A DNA stretch of 64,000 bases from Xenophilus arseniciresistens (GTDB taxonomy: Bacteria; Pseudomonadota; Gammaproteobacteria; Burkholderiales; Burkholderiaceae_C): positions 247,414 to 311,413 of the forward strand of contig NZ_JAQIPB010000008.1 in the NCBI RefSeq assembly GCF_028023875.1, read 5' to 3'. The translations under genes and the position numbers were made by a program. Positions 10,026 to 19,042 of the stretch are shown here, piece after piece (the stretch's first letter is position 1; every line of letters begins with the position of its first letter). A model generated the notes under the pieces. That model made no database searches, was not told the DNA's origin, and saw only the letters and a program-made list of their open reading frames with translations.

Positions 10026-10907
10026 TCAGGGCGTGGCGTCGTCGGAACGACGCACGCCGATGTGCACGCGGCGCGCTTCCTGCCAGGCCGAGCTGCGCAA
10101 GGCCAGTGAAGCATCACCAGCACCAGCAGCAGCGGCAGCCGCAACGGCAGCAGTGGGCGCCGGTGCGGTGGCCCCGGCGCGGGCCTGCTGCGCCAGGCGT
10201 GCGGTCTGCGCAACGGCTTCGCGCGTGGCCGCGTTGGCACCGGCCGCATCGAGGATGCGGCTGGCCTGGGCTTCATCCCCCTTAACCAGCATCCAGGCGG
10301 CCAGGTTCATCTGCAGGCGCGCGTCGGCGGGCCGCAACTGCGCGGCCTGCATCAACGGCACGCGCGCGCCCTCGATCTGCCCCGCGCGCAGATGCGCGTA
10401 GCCCAGGTCACCCAGCAGGCGGGGGTCGGTGGGGGTGCGCTGGCGTGCCTGCTCCATCCACTGCGCCGCGCGCGCAAAGTCGCCTTCGGCGCCCGCCAGC
10501 AGACCCAGGCCATGCAGGCCGGCCGCCGCGTCGGTGGCATCGGGCGCCTTGATCAGCGCCTCGTAGGCCTTCCGGCTGGCGGCGGCCTGGCCGGTCTGGC
10601 GCAGCGCGTCGCCGCGCAGGCGCAGCACCGCGGACGAAGCGCCCACGCGCTGCTCCAGCGCGTCGATGTGCGCGAGCGAGGCGTACCACAGCCCCTCGCG
10701 CTGCATCTGCTCGATCAGGCGCTGGTGGGTGGCCGAGGGATCGGCTTCGGCAGCAGGCGCCGCTTCGGCCGCCCGCTGCTGTTCCTGGGCCTGGGCCGCA
10801 GGCGGGTAGTGCGTCTTGGGTGCGCCGCAGGCAGCCAGCAGGGCCAGGCCGGCCACGGCAAGGGCTGCGCGCAGCGCAGGAATGGCGGTGGATGCAATGG
10901 CAGTCAT
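10026..10907 (-). CDS. tadD: TadD-like TPR lipoprotein
   Basis: 293-aa predicted lipoprotein: signal peptide with lipobox LAAC (Cys near residue 27), then tetratricopeptide-type repeats over about 70-230 (for example AAGLHGLGLLAGAEGDF and DPRLLGDLGYAHLRAGQ) and an Ala-rich tail. TadD is the outer-membrane pilotin or scaffold of the Tad system. The start overlaps the tadC stop by 4 bp. Confidence 0.82.
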   Translation of the reverse strand: MTAIASTAIPALRAALAVAGLALLAACGAPKTHYPPAAQAQEQQRAAEAAPAAEADPSATHQRLIEQMQREGLWYASLAHIDALEQRVGASSAVLRLRGDALRQTGQAAASRKAYEALIKAPDATDAAAGLHGLGLLAGAEGDFARAAQWMEQARQRTPTDPRLLGDLGYAHLRAGQIEGARVPLMQAAQLRPADARLQMNLAAWMLVKGDEAQASRILDAAGANAATREAVAQTARLAQQARAGATAPAPTAAVAAAAAAGAGDASLALRSSAWQEARRVHIGVRRSDDATP

Positions 10908-11872
10908 CGGGCCAGGGCTCCCAGTGAACGGATGACGGCCAGGAAGCCCGGCCCGGCGGTGACGATGATCAGCGCCGGCAAGAGCGTGGTGACCATCACG
11001 GCGGTCATCTTCACGGTGGTCTTGCCGATGCGCGTCTTGAGTTCGGCGCGGCGATGCTCGCGCAGGCGTTCGCTGTACTGGCGCAGCGGCTCCTGCACGG
11101 CGCCGCCATGGCGGTCGATCTGCACCAGCAGATCCACCAGGCCCGCAAGGTTGTCGTTGTTGAAGGTGGTGGCCAGGCGGTGCAGCGAATGCTCGCGCGT
11201 GCGGCCCCGCGCGTACTGGTGATTGGCCAGTTCCAGCTCGTGGCCCAGCACATGCAGCACATGGCTGAAGTCGTTGGCCATGATCTGCAGGCACTGGTCC
11301 AGCCCCAGGCCGACGCCCTGCAGCAGGCGCAGCAGATCGACGAACAGTGGCAGCTCGTGCGCCACCTGCTCGCGCCGGCCCGCGGCCTTGAACGCCAGCA
11401 GCCACTTGGGCAGCAGAAAGCCCAGCACGAAGGCCACGGCCATCGGCACCATGAGCGAGCCGCGCCAGTGGCCGAATTCCCGGGCCAGCAGCACCAGCAC
11501 CGGCAGCAGCACGGCCAGGCCGGCGCGCAGGCTCAGGAAGATCAGTTGCGCGCGCGTCGAAGGCCAGCCGCACTGGTCGATCAGGCGCCGGTCCTCGTCG
11601 GCCACCAGCGCGCGTCCCAGGCGGCTTTGCAGCCAGTGCGCGGGCAGTTCGCTGTCGGCGCGCAGGGCCTGCTGGGCCGCCAGCGCATCGCCGGGTTCGC
11701 GCAGCTCGGGCAGCGCTGCGTCAGGCAGCACGATGCCGCGCGCGATGGCGCGGCCTACCACCACCCGTTCGCGGTGCCGCTGCAGCTCGCGCAGGATCAG
11801 CGACACCGCCACCAGCAGCAGCGCCACCGCCACCAGCGCCGCGCTCGCCACGTAGAGCATCTGCGCACTCAT
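10904..11872 (-). CDS. tadC: TadC, inner-membrane platform protein of the Tad pilus
   Basis: 322-aa T2SF-family membrane protein with an N-terminal transmembrane helix, two central hydrophobic segments and a C-terminal one (TAVMVTTLLPALIIVTAGPG). The cytoplasmic segment LPLFVDLLRLLQGVGLGLDQ is the T2SF core. TadB and TadC form the platform driven by the TadA ATPase. ATG 11872 overlaps the tadB stop (ATGA). Confidence 0.88.
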   Translation of the reverse strand: MSAQMLYVASAALVAVALLLVAVSLILRELQRHRERVVVGRAIARGIVLPDAALPELREPGDALAAQQALRADSELPAHWLQSRLGRALVADEDRRLIDQCGWPSTRAQLIFLSLRAGLAVLLPVLVLLAREFGHWRGSLMVPMAVAFVLGFLLPKWLLAFKAAGRREQVAHELPLFVDLLRLLQGVGLGLDQCLQIMANDFSHVLHVLGHELELANHQYARGRTREHSLHRLATTFNNDNLAGLVDLLVQIDRHGGAVQEPLRQYSERLREHRRAELKTRIGKTTVKMTAVMVTTLLPALIIVTAGPGFLAVIRSLGALAR

Positions 11873-12855
11873 GACAGCCTCGCCAGCCGGTACAGCATCA
11901 GCGCGCCAGCCACCTGCAGGCCGGCTGCGCCGTAGATCATCATGCGGCCGCTGTCGTCCTGCCACATGCGCATGAAGTAGGCCGCATTGAGCATCACGAT
12001 GGCCAGGCCCACGGCCACGGGCAGCAGCCCCAGGATCCAGGCCGAGAGCCGGGTCTCGGCGGAAAGCGCCGTCAGCTCCTGCTCGGCCTGTTCACGGTCG
12101 CGCATGAAGTTGGCCACGCGCTCGAGCAGCAGGTCGGCCCGGCCGCCGTAGCGCACGCCCAGGCCCAGGATGGCGGCCAGCAGGTACATCTCTTCGATGC
12201 GCACGGTGCGCGCCATCTGGTGCAGCGCCTGGTCCAGCTCCACGCCGCCGCGCACCAGGCTGCTGGCTTTTTCGAGATAGCCGCGCAGCGGTTCGCCCGC
12301 GCTGGGGATGGAAAGCTGGAAGGCCGCATGCGTGGAGTTGCCGATGGTGATCAGCCGGACCATGGCATCGATGAAAGTGGGCAGCTGCCGCACCAGGGTG
12401 CGCCTGAAGCGCTGCACGGCCAGCCAGATGAGGAACAGGCCGAACACGGCGCACAGCACCGCGGCGGCCACGGCCGCCACCGGCCCCAGCGCGAACGAGG
12501 CGCCCATGGTGACCAGGGCCGCCGCCACCACGCCCAGCAGCAAGGTGGCAGGCTTCACGGCACCGGCCAGCCAGCCCGGCAGCGCCAGCGAGATGCCCGC
12601 CAGGCCCTGGCCGCGCGCGCCGCCCTGCCCGTCCTGCGGCATCGCGCCCGCAGCCTCGTCGAGGAACTGCGCGGGCTCGCGCATCCACGGCGCCGGGGCT
12701 TCGGCCGCGCCGCCGGCCGGCATGCGCAGCTGGCGCTCCAGGTGGGCGCCCACGGCCGCGCGCTCGCGCCCGCGCGCCGACAGGTGCCAAAGCCAGAGCC
12801 CGGCCGCCGCCAGCAGCAGCGCCAGCGCCAGCACCACCAGCAGGCGCTCAGACAC
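11869..12855 (-). CDS. tadB: TadB, inner-membrane platform protein of the Tad pilus
   Basis: 328-aa T2SF-domain protein. The motif QLPTFIDAMVRLITIGNST marks the core domain, with flanking hydrophobic helices. I chose the GTG at 12855 (VSERLL...) because it overlaps the tadA stop by 8 bp and removes a basic leader of about 33 residues that merely reads tadA sequence in another frame. It works with TadC as the pilus extrusion platform. Confidence 0.85.
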   Translation of the reverse strand: MSERLLVVLALALLLAAAGLWLWHLSARGRERAAVGAHLERQLRMPAGGAAEAPAPWMREPAQFLDEAAGAMPQDGQGGARGQGLAGISLALPGWLAGAVKPATLLLGVVAAALVTMGASFALGPVAAVAAAVLCAVFGLFLIWLAVQRFRRTLVRQLPTFIDAMVRLITIGNSTHAAFQLSIPSAGEPLRGYLEKASSLVRGGVELDQALHQMARTVRIEEMYLLAAILGLGVRYGGRADLLLERVANFMRDREQAEQELTALSAETRLSAWILGLLPVAVGLAIVMLNAAYFMRMWQDDSGRMMIYGAAGLQVAGALMLYRLARLS

Positions 12856-14158
12856 GGCGCTCTCCGGCCGCGCGCAGGCTCTGGCGCAGGCGCGCGATTT
12901 TTGGCGAGTGCGGCTGGATGCCCAGCGAGACCCAGCGGTCGCGGTCCTCGCCATCGGGGCCGTGCACGGTCTCGTGGCGGTACAGCTCCTGCATGGCCAC
13001 CACGTTGTCGTTCACGCCGGTGACCTCCGAGATCGACAGGATGCGGCGGTGCCCGCTGGGCAGGCGGCCGATCTGCACGATGAAGTCGATGGCGTTGGCG
13101 ATCTGGCGCCGCAGGCTCACCTCGCTGCCCTGGAAGCCCGCGAAGCCGGCCAGCATCTCGAGCCGGTACAGGCACTCGCGCGGCGAGCTGGCGTGGATGG
13201 TGCCCATGGAGCCGTCGTGGCCCGTGCTCATGGCCTGCAGCATCTCAATCACTTCGGCGCCGCGCACTTCGCCCACGATGATGCGGTCGGGCCGCATGCG
13301 CAGGCTGTTGCGCAGCAGGTCGCGGATCGACACCAGGCCCGCTCCATCAAAGCCGCCGGGCCGGCTTTCCAGCCGCACCACGTGCGAATGGCCCAGCGAC
13401 AGCTCGGCCGTGTCCTCGATGGTGACCACGCGCTCGGTGTCGGGGATGAAGGTGGCCAGCGCGTTGAGCAGGGAGGTCTTGCCCGAGCTGGTGCCGCCGC
13501 TCACGAGCACGTTGCAGCGCGCGCGCACCGCCATCTCCAGCACCTGGGCGATGGCGGGATCGAAGGTGCCCAGCTTCACCAGCTCGGCCGGCGTCAGCGG
13601 GTCCTTGCGGAACTTGCGGATGGACACCGACACGCCGTCGATGGCCAACGGCTCGATCACGACGTTGAGCCGGCCGCCGTCCGGCAGCCGCGCATCGACC
13701 ATGGGGTTGGCCTCGTCGAGCCGGCGCCCCAGCGGCGCAAGGATGCGGCGCACGATGCGGATCACATGGTCGTCATCGGCAAAGCGCAGCGATTCGCGCT
13801 GCAGCACGCCGCGCCGCGACACGTACACGTTGCGGTGGCCGTTGATGAGGATGTCTTCCACCGCCGGGTCGGCCAGCAGGTCTTCCAGCGGGCCCAGGCC
13901 GGCCAGTTCCTTGGTCAGCGCGTCGGCGATGAGCTGCGTCTCGCGCTCGTTGACGGGCACGCGCTGCAGCCGCACGAAGCTTTCCAGCTCCAGCTCGACG
14001 AACTGCTGGATCGAAGCGCGCGACCAGCGGCCGAACTCCGCGCCCAGCTCCTCAATGCGCGTGAGCAGGTGCTCGTGCGTCCAGTTCTTGATGTCCTGGA
14101 ACTGCTGCGAATGGACGAAGACCTCGCTGTCGTCGGAGAACTCGATTTCTGTGCTCAC
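12848..14158 (-). CDS. tadA: TadA/CpaF secretion ATPase
   Basis: 436-aa hexameric ATPase that powers Flp pilus assembly. Walker A is GGTSSGKTSLLN, followed by the Asp box near ERVVTIEDTAEL, Walker B around RIIVGEVRGAE and the His box GHDGSMGTIHASSP. GTG is the start, with GGAGGA 7 nt upstream. It lies 15 bp downstream of tadZ. A single copy suggests one dedicated motor. Confidence 0.92.
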   Translation of the reverse strand: MSTEIEFSDDSEVFVHSQQFQDIKNWTHEHLLTRIEELGAEFGRWSRASIQQFVELELESFVRLQRVPVNERETQLIADALTKELAGLGPLEDLLADPAVEDILINGHRNVYVSRRGVLQRESLRFADDDHVIRIVRRILAPLGRRLDEANPMVDARLPDGGRLNVVIEPLAIDGVSVSIRKFRKDPLTPAELVKLGTFDPAIAQVLEMAVRARCNVLVSGGTSSGKTSLLNALATFIPDTERVVTIEDTAELSLGHSHVVRLESRPGGFDGAGLVSIRDLLRNSLRMRPDRIIVGEVRGAEVIEMLQAMSTGHDGSMGTIHASSPRECLYRLEMLAGFAGFQGSEVSLRRQIANAIDFIVQIGRLPSGHRRILSISEVTGVNDNVVAMQELYRHETVHGPDGEDRDRWVSLGIQPHSPKIARLRQSLRAAGERRV

Positions 14159-14173
14159 ACCTGTGTCCTCCGT

Positions 14174-15550
14174 TCAGCCCGCATGGCCCTGGCGCCCCCC
14201 GGCGCCCAGGCCAGGCAGCCGCGCGCGCAAGGCCTGCCAGGCCGAGCGAACCGGCGCGCCTTCTGGGCTGCCGCCGCCGGCCGCCTCCCCCTGCATGAGG
14301 CTGCGCGCCATCGCCTGCACAGCCTGCGTGTAGACATCGTTGCGGGCGCTGGTCACCAGCATCTCGCCCCGGCTGGCCGCCGCCAGCAGCGCAGCGCGCC
14401 GCGCCGGCACCACATGGGCCAGCGTCAGGCCCAGGCGCTGCGCGATGTCCTGCGCACCCAGGCCGGCCTGCCGGTCGAACTGGTTGATGACCAGCTTCAT
14501 GCGCTCGGGCGGCAGGGCGCGCGTGCCCAGCTCGCGCAGCATGGCGGCCGTCGAGACCACGCCGCCCAGGCTCTGGTCGCACACCACCCACACATGGTCG
14601 GCGGCGCGCGCCACCTGGGCCATGAATTCCAGCGGCGCAAAGCCGCCCAGGTCCACGACCCGGTAGCTGAAGAAGTCGTCGAGCCGCTGGATCAGCGACA
14701 CCGATTCGGCATGCGAGACCTCGCGCATCTGCGTGAGGGCGGCCGGCAGCGGCAGCACCGAGACGCCGCTGGCATGGCGCGCCAGCGCGCTGTGCACCAG
14801 CGTGCGGTCGAGCCGGCGCAGGTTGCGCACGCCGTCGACGAAGCTGAAGCTGCTTTCGCTGTCGAGGTACAGCAGGCTGTCGCGCACCGGCAGGCCCAGG
14901 TCGAGCAGCGCCACGCCCTGGGGCACCTCATCGTCTTCCTGTGCTTCGGCCGCAGCGGCCTTGCCGCCTGCAGCGCCCTGCAGCACCAGCGACAGGCTTG
15001 CGGCCAGCGTGCTCACGCCCAGCCCGCTGCGCGCGCCCAGCAGCGCGACCGTCTGCCCGCGCGCATGGGCGCGGTGGGCGGGCCGGCGCGCCAGCACGGC
15101 GGCCAGCACGGCCTGCGCCTCATCGGCGCTGGCATCCATGTCCACGAAGTCGTGCACGCCGGCACGCAGCGCGGCCAGCATGGAAGAGGGATCGCCCGCC
15201 CGGCCCAGCCCGATCACCGGCAGCGCAGGCCACTGGCGCTCCAGCGCCTTGGGCATGGCCTGCATGGCCGGGCCGCTGGTGCAGAAGTCCAGGAACAGGG
15301 CCTGCGGCCGCTGGCGTGCGATCTGCGCATCCAGCGCCTCGACGGCCGCTTCGCTGCGCAGCGGCAGCACCCTGCCCTGCTCCCACAGCGTGCGCTCGAG
15401 CCACTGCACGTGCGGCTCGGCCTGCGACAGCAGCAGGTAGCGCTGCGGGCCGGGCTGCAGCGCCGCGCTGTCGTCGCCCTCACCCTCAAGGCGCGGCTCC
15501 ACCGGCTCGCGCATGTCTTCCACCGGACGCAGGAGGGGGCGGGTGCTCAT
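14174..15550 (-). CDS. tadZ: TadZ/CpaE-like ParA-type localisation ATPase
   Basis: 458-aa protein with an N-terminal receiver-like half (about residues 35-170) and a C-terminal MinD/ParA-type domain whose deviant Walker A reads LLGARSGLGVST. TadZ/CpaE proteins place the Tad machine in the cell, often at a pole. ATG 15550 is used because it overlaps the rcpA stop by 4 bp. Confidence 0.83.
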   Translation of the reverse strand: MSTRPLLRPVEDMREPVEPRLEGEGDDSAALQPGPQRYLLLSQAEPHVQWLERTLWEQGRVLPLRSEAAVEALDAQIARQRPQALFLDFCTSGPAMQAMPKALERQWPALPVIGLGRAGDPSSMLAALRAGVHDFVDMDASADEAQAVLAAVLARRPAHRAHARGQTVALLGARSGLGVSTLAASLSLVLQGAAGGKAAAAEAQEDDEVPQGVALLDLGLPVRDSLLYLDSESSFSFVDGVRNLRRLDRTLVHSALARHASGVSVLPLPAALTQMREVSHAESVSLIQRLDDFFSYRVVDLGGFAPLEFMAQVARAADHVWVVCDQSLGGVVSTAAMLRELGTRALPPERMKLVINQFDRQAGLGAQDIAQRLGLTLAHVVPARRAALLAAASRGEMLVTSARNDVYTQAVQAMARSLMQGEAAGGGSPEGAPVRSAWQALRARLPGLGAGGRQGHAG

Positions 15551-16977
15551 GGTGAAAAGCCTGGCACGGGGAAGATCGCGCTGCCCGAGAGGATCTGCCC
15601 CCACACCTGGGGATTGCGGCGCTCGTTGCGCTCGCCCGGCAGGTGCGGCTGCAGATCGGTGTTGCGCGCCAGCGGCTTCACCAGATGGGGCGTGACGATG
15701 ATCACCAGTTCCTTTTCCGTGGACTGGAAGTTGTTGTGTCTAAAGAAGCTGCCCAGCACGGGGATGTCTCCCAGCAAGGGGACCTTGTCGGCGTTCGAGG
15801 AGGTGGTGCGGCTGACCAGCCCGCCGATGATGAAGCTCTCGCCGTCGCCCAGCTCCACCGTCGTGTCGGCACGCCGCGTGGTGATGGCAGGCACCGCCGT
15901 GCCGTTGATGCTCAGCGCATTGGAGTAGTCCAGGTCGCTGGCCTCCGGCGCGACCTTGAGCGCGATACGGTCGTCGGACATCACCGTCGGCGTGACGGTC
16001 AGCCCGATGCCAAACTGCTTGTATTCGATGGAGGTCGTGCCCAGGCCCTGCGGCACGGGGATGGGCAGTTCGCCACCGGCCAGGAAGTTGGCGCTCTGGC
16101 CGGACAGCGCCACCAGCGTGGGTTCCGCCAGCACGCGGGCCATGCCGTTGCCTTCCAGCAAGCCCAGGTTCACGCCGATCCCGGCGCGGCCGAAGTTGAA
16201 CAAGAGGCCGAAGGCCTGCGCGAGCGGGTTGTTCGCGTCGGTCGCGATCGAGCCGTTCGCGTTGAAGGTGGCTTCGCGCAGCGAGGACGGCCCGAAAGAG
16301 CCGAAGCTGAAGCCATGCGAGTTGGCCCGCGTGCTGAAGATGTTCAGCCCCACCTGCTTGAGCGTGCTGCGGTTGAACTCCACCACCTTCACGTCGACCT
16401 GCACCGTGTGGCTGCGCACATCGACCACCGAGCGATCGGCCAGCACGGCCTTGTCGCCGTAGCCCGCCAGCTTCTCCTCGCGCGCCTGCGCATGGGCCTG
16501 CGCGTCGGCGAAGCGGCCCGTCAGCGTGGCGGCGCGGCGCTGCACCTGCAGCTCATAGCGGTGGGCGGCGCCCTGCCCCTTCTCCCACACCATCAGCGTG
16601 GTGGTGCCGGGCGCGCGGCCCGTGAGGATCAGCCGCGCGGCGGGCGAGCCCGGGCGCTGGCGCGTGATGGCCACGGCCGCCACGGCTTCGTCGGCAATGG
16701 CGATGCGCTCCACGCCGGCCGCAAAGACCATCTCTTCCTGGGAACCCACCTGCAGCGTGCGGCGCTGCATCTCGGAGGGCACGCTGGCAGCCGGCGCCGC
16801 TGTTGCCGCGGTGGTGGTGGCGCGCGTGGCTGGTGCTGCAGCCTGCGCCAGCAGCGCGCCCGGTGCGGCCAGCAGCAGCGCGCCCGTGCCCATCGCGCCA
16901 AGGTGCAGATGCAGGCCCGGCGCGCGGCCGCTGTCTGGCGTGGAATGGATGTTGTTCATGGCGAGGACGAGGCTCAT
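15547..16977 (-). CDS. rcpA: RcpA/CpaC secretin of the Tad pilus
   Basis: Outer-membrane secretin (476 aa) forming the pilus exit pore. It has a signal-like hydrophobic stretch (about 28-45), the CpaC N-domain (AVAAVAITRQRPGSPAARLI), a BON-like region and the secretin domain with VLAEPTLVALSGQSANFLAG and ELVIIVTPHLVKPL. The ATG at 16977 lies exactly on the edge of a 91-bp repeat, giving CACTGACATG and no Shine-Dalgarno sequence; an in-frame ATG at 16959 is the alternative start. It follows cpaB with the repeat in between. Confidence 0.86.
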   Translation of the reverse strand: MSLVLAMNNIHSTPDSGRAPGLHLHLGAMGTGALLLAAPGALLAQAAAPATRATTTAATAAPAASVPSEMQRRTLQVGSQEEMVFAAGVERIAIADEAVAAVAITRQRPGSPAARLILTGRAPGTTTLMVWEKGQGAAHRYELQVQRRAATLTGRFADAQAHAQAREEKLAGYGDKAVLADRSVVDVRSHTVQVDVKVVEFNRSTLKQVGLNIFSTRANSHGFSFGSFGPSSLREATFNANGSIATDANNPLAQAFGLLFNFGRAGIGVNLGLLEGNGMARVLAEPTLVALSGQSANFLAGGELPIPVPQGLGTTSIEYKQFGIGLTVTPTVMSDDRIALKVAPEASDLDYSNALSINGTAVPAITTRRADTTVELGDGESFIIGGLVSRTTSSNADKVPLLGDIPVLGSFFRHNNFQSTEKELVIIVTPHLVKPLARNTDLQPHLPGERNERRNPQVWGQILSGSAIFPVPGFSP

Positions 16978-17064
16978 GTCAGTGGCGCCCGGCCGCCCGA
17001 AGGCACTGACGCGCCCCCTCGGGGGGCAGCGGACCGCGCGAAGCGGGGAAGCGTGGGGGCTGTT
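16974..17064 (-). repeat. 91-bp operon-spacer repeat, copy A (contains a 29-aa mini-ORF)
   Basis: This copy sits between the cpaB stop (17070) and the rcpA ATG (16977). It matches copies at 41321-41412, 41413-41503 and 48833-48923. The minus strand carries an ATG at 17068 one base after the cpaB TGA and a TGA at 16981-16979 one base before the rcpA ATG. This encloses a mini-ORF of 29 codons (PPRFPASRGPLPPEGA...) that would pass ribosomes from one gene to the next. The flanks are near-direct repeats (TCATGTCAGT and TCATATCAGT). Confidence 0.85.
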
Positions 17065-17069
17065 TCATA

Positions 17070-18092
17070 TCAGTAGTGCAGGGTGTCTCGCTGGCCGCCG
17101 CGGATCACTTCCACCGCCTGGCCGCTGGGGGCGGCAGCGGCACGCGGCGCCGAGGTGCGCACGGTGTTCGCAACGGCGGTGGCCGTGCGCGTGGCCGTGG
17201 GCGTGCCGCCGCGCGCCAGATCGGCGGTGGCCAGCCCGGCCTGCGCGCGGTCCAGGCCTTCAAGCGGCGCGCGGGGCGGCTCGCCGGCCTTGCGCGGCAG
17301 CGGCTGCAGCGCCGTGGGCAGGGCCGCGAACAGATTCGGGTCGGGCAGTTGCAGGTCATCGGGCCGGCGCAGGGCCAGCACCAGCCGTGCATTGGCATCG
17401 CCCAGCGTCAGGCGGTTGACCTCGTCCACCGGCACGGCCAGCACGGTGGTGCGGGCCTGCTCCTGGCGTTGCTGTGACTGCGGCGCCGGGCCGCTGTCGT
17501 TGCTGGCGCGCGAGCCGCCGCCACCGCTGCGCGCTGCCGCCGGCCCGCCATCCACCGACGCGCTGCCGAAGGCCAGCACGCGCAGGCGCGGCAGCAGCAG
17601 GCGGGCCTGGCCTTCCGCGATCTCGCGGTTGTCGCTCTTGAGCACGAAGAACACGTCCACGAAATCGCCAGGACGGATGCGGTTGCCCACGCCCATCACT
17701 TCGTCGGCCTTGACGGCCACCGCGCGTTCGCCGGGCTCCAGCCGCAGCGCCAGGCCCGAGACGAGCTGGGCTTCGGTGATCGGCGTGTTGGCGGCCAAGT
17801 CCACCACGGGCACGCGGCCCACGGCGGCCGAGGCATCGCGCAGGCCATCGGAAAGCTGGATCGGCAGCTGCACCACGCGCACGTCGTCCTGCGCGATGGG
17901 CTGGCCAGCCACCAGCGGCTTGGCGGCGACCAGCACGGCGTGCTGGGCCTGCGGCGCGGCGGCCGGCGCCTGGCTGGCCTGCGGCGTGGGCGCGGGTGTG
18001 GCCGGCTTGCGGCCAAGCAGCCATGCGTAGGCACCGAGGATCAGGGCCAACAGGAGCAGCACGATGGCTGCAATGCGGGTGAAGCGTGTCAT
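17070..18092 (-). CDS. cpaB: CpaB/RcpC pilus assembly protein
   Basis: 340-aa protein anchored by one N-terminal transmembrane helix (AAIVLLLLALILGAYAWLLG). An SAF-like domain follows (HAVLVAAKPLVAGQPI, then ERAVAVKADEVMGVGNRIRP GDFVDV), and then a low-complexity Gly/Ser/Gln stretch and a Pro/Ala-rich tail. The family works with the secretin in the periplasm. The stop abuts the repeat-borne mini-ORF. Confidence 0.83.
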   Translation of the reverse strand: MTRFTRIAAIVLLLLALILGAYAWLLGRKPATPAPTPQASQAPAAAPQAQHAVLVAAKPLVAGQPIAQDDVRVVQLPIQLSDGLRDASAAVGRVPVVDLAANTPITEAQLVSGLALRLEPGERAVAVKADEVMGVGNRIRPGDFVDVFFVLKSDNREIAEGQARLLLPRLRVLAFGSASVDGGPAAARSGGGGSRASNDSGPAPQSQQRQEQARTTVLAVPVDEVNRLTLGDANARLVLALRRPDDLQLPDPNLFAALPTALQPLPRKAGEPPRAPLEGLDRAQAGLATADLARGGTPTATRTATAVANTVRTSAPRAAAAPSGQAVEVIRGGQRDTLHY

Positions 18093-18105
18093 GGGCCTGT
18101 TCGCC

Positions 18106-18410
18106 TCAAAGCAACTGCAGGGGACTGAGCTGGACCACCGCTTCGCTGCGCAGCCGTTCAGGCACGGGCAGACCCAGCAGAGGGGGCAGCAGCGGGAAGG
18201 CGGCGTGGTTGTATTCCACGCTCACGGTGAAGCAGGTCATGCCGGCCGCGCCTGCGCACTCTGCGACACCAGGCGGCTGTACATCGATTGCATCTGGATA
18301 CAACGCACGCAGCCAGGCGGGGGAACGTTGCGGTGTATCCGCGGCGGCAGCAGTAGGGCGAAGACTCCGTAGTCGCCCGGCGCGGCAGCCCGCGCGCCTC
18401 CGCCCTGCGC
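18106..18410 (-). pseudogene. 5'-truncated tadE-like gene
   Basis: Between cpaA and cpaB, where many Burkholderiales tad loci carry a tadE gene, the minus strand encodes only a TadE-type C-terminal half: DIDVQPP-like sequence, then MTCFTVSVEYN, FPLLPPLLGLPVPERL and a closing AVVQLSPLQLL. The frame has no TadE leader or transmembrane helix and runs back open into cpaA sequence with no plausible start, so about 50 N-terminal residues appear to be deleted. Two intact TadE-like genes at 8580-9568 probably make it dispensable. Confidence 0.6.
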
Positions 18411-18854
18411 TCAGAACAGTTTGTGTTGCCACAACAGGCCCCCAAGTGCTACGACCGCCATATGAGCGGCGTACGGAATTTCTCTTTTTCGGCTTTGCGA
18501 CACGCCCGTGTAACGGCGCCAGGCCAACAATGCCAATCCGTGCAGGCCCGCCAGAATGCTGGCGCCAATCCACACCGACAGCAAAGGCCAGGGTCCGAGC
18601 CAAAGACCCAGGGCCGCAGCGAATTTCACATCCGCCGCGCCCATGAGCTTCAGGGCATAGAACGGCAACAACAGCGCGAAACCAGCAATGAAGGCAATTG
18701 CTGCATCAATAGCGCTAACCCTTAGAGGATGAACGCCAAATAGCAAGCACAGAACCACAAGCATTGCGCCTGCGACCACCACCGTGTTGGGAACCCGCCG
18801 CCAGCGCCAATCCAGGCAGGCGACGCACAGCAACCACAGTGAAAGTGCCAGCAA
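18411..18854 (-). CDS. cpaA: CpaA/TadV prepilin peptidase
   Basis: 147-aa A24-type aspartic peptidase that would cleave the Flp and TadE-like leaders. Short size and multiple transmembrane segments fit the family. The first catalytic Asp is in CLDWRWRRVPN (near residue 15) and the second in LMGAADVKFA (near 74). The second motif has GAAD instead of the usual GxGD, keeping the Asp but losing a Gly. The start is taken as TTG 18854, 14 bp after the flp stop; no ATG is available upstream. Confidence 0.82.
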   Translation of the reverse strand: MLALSLWLLCVACLDWRWRRVPNTVVVAGAMLVVLCLLFGVHPLRVSAIDAAIAFIAGFALLLPFYALKLMGAADVKFAAALGLWLGPWPLLSVWIGASILAGLHGLALLAWRRYTGVSQSRKREIPYAAHMAVVALGGLLWQHKLF

Positions 18855-18868
18855 TGCTTGCGCGCGGA

Positions 18869-19042
18869 TTAAGCTGTCAATCCGTTGAGAGCAGTCACGA
18901 TACGACCAAACAATGCAGTGAGGCCGCCTTCCAGGCTCGTCAAGGCCGCAATCAATCCCACCGCAATCAATCCCGCGATCAGCCCGTACTCAATCGCCGT
19001 TGCACCTTCTTCATCACGCCAAAACGCCACCAGCTTTTCCAT
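18869..19042 (-). CDS. flp: Flp-type major pilin
   Basis: 57-aa pilin of the Flp/Fap family: leader MEKLVAFWRDEEG, then ATAIEYGLIAGLIAVGLIAA. The family cleavage site falls at the Gly-13/Ala-14 junction, with Glu-18 and Tyr-19 as the conserved Glu-Tyr pair. AAGGAG lies upstream of the ATG. It is the first gene of the tad operon and the major structural subunit. Confidence 0.93.
   Translation of the reverse strand: MEKLVAFWRDEEGATAIEYGLIAGLIAVGLIAALTSLEGGLTALFGRIVTALNGLTA

Noticed and set aside
12308..15928. 1206-codon open frame on the plus strand opposite tadB-tadZ
   Set aside because: It is antisense to clear tad genes, has Arg/Ala/His-rich composition and no domain; an artefact of high GC.
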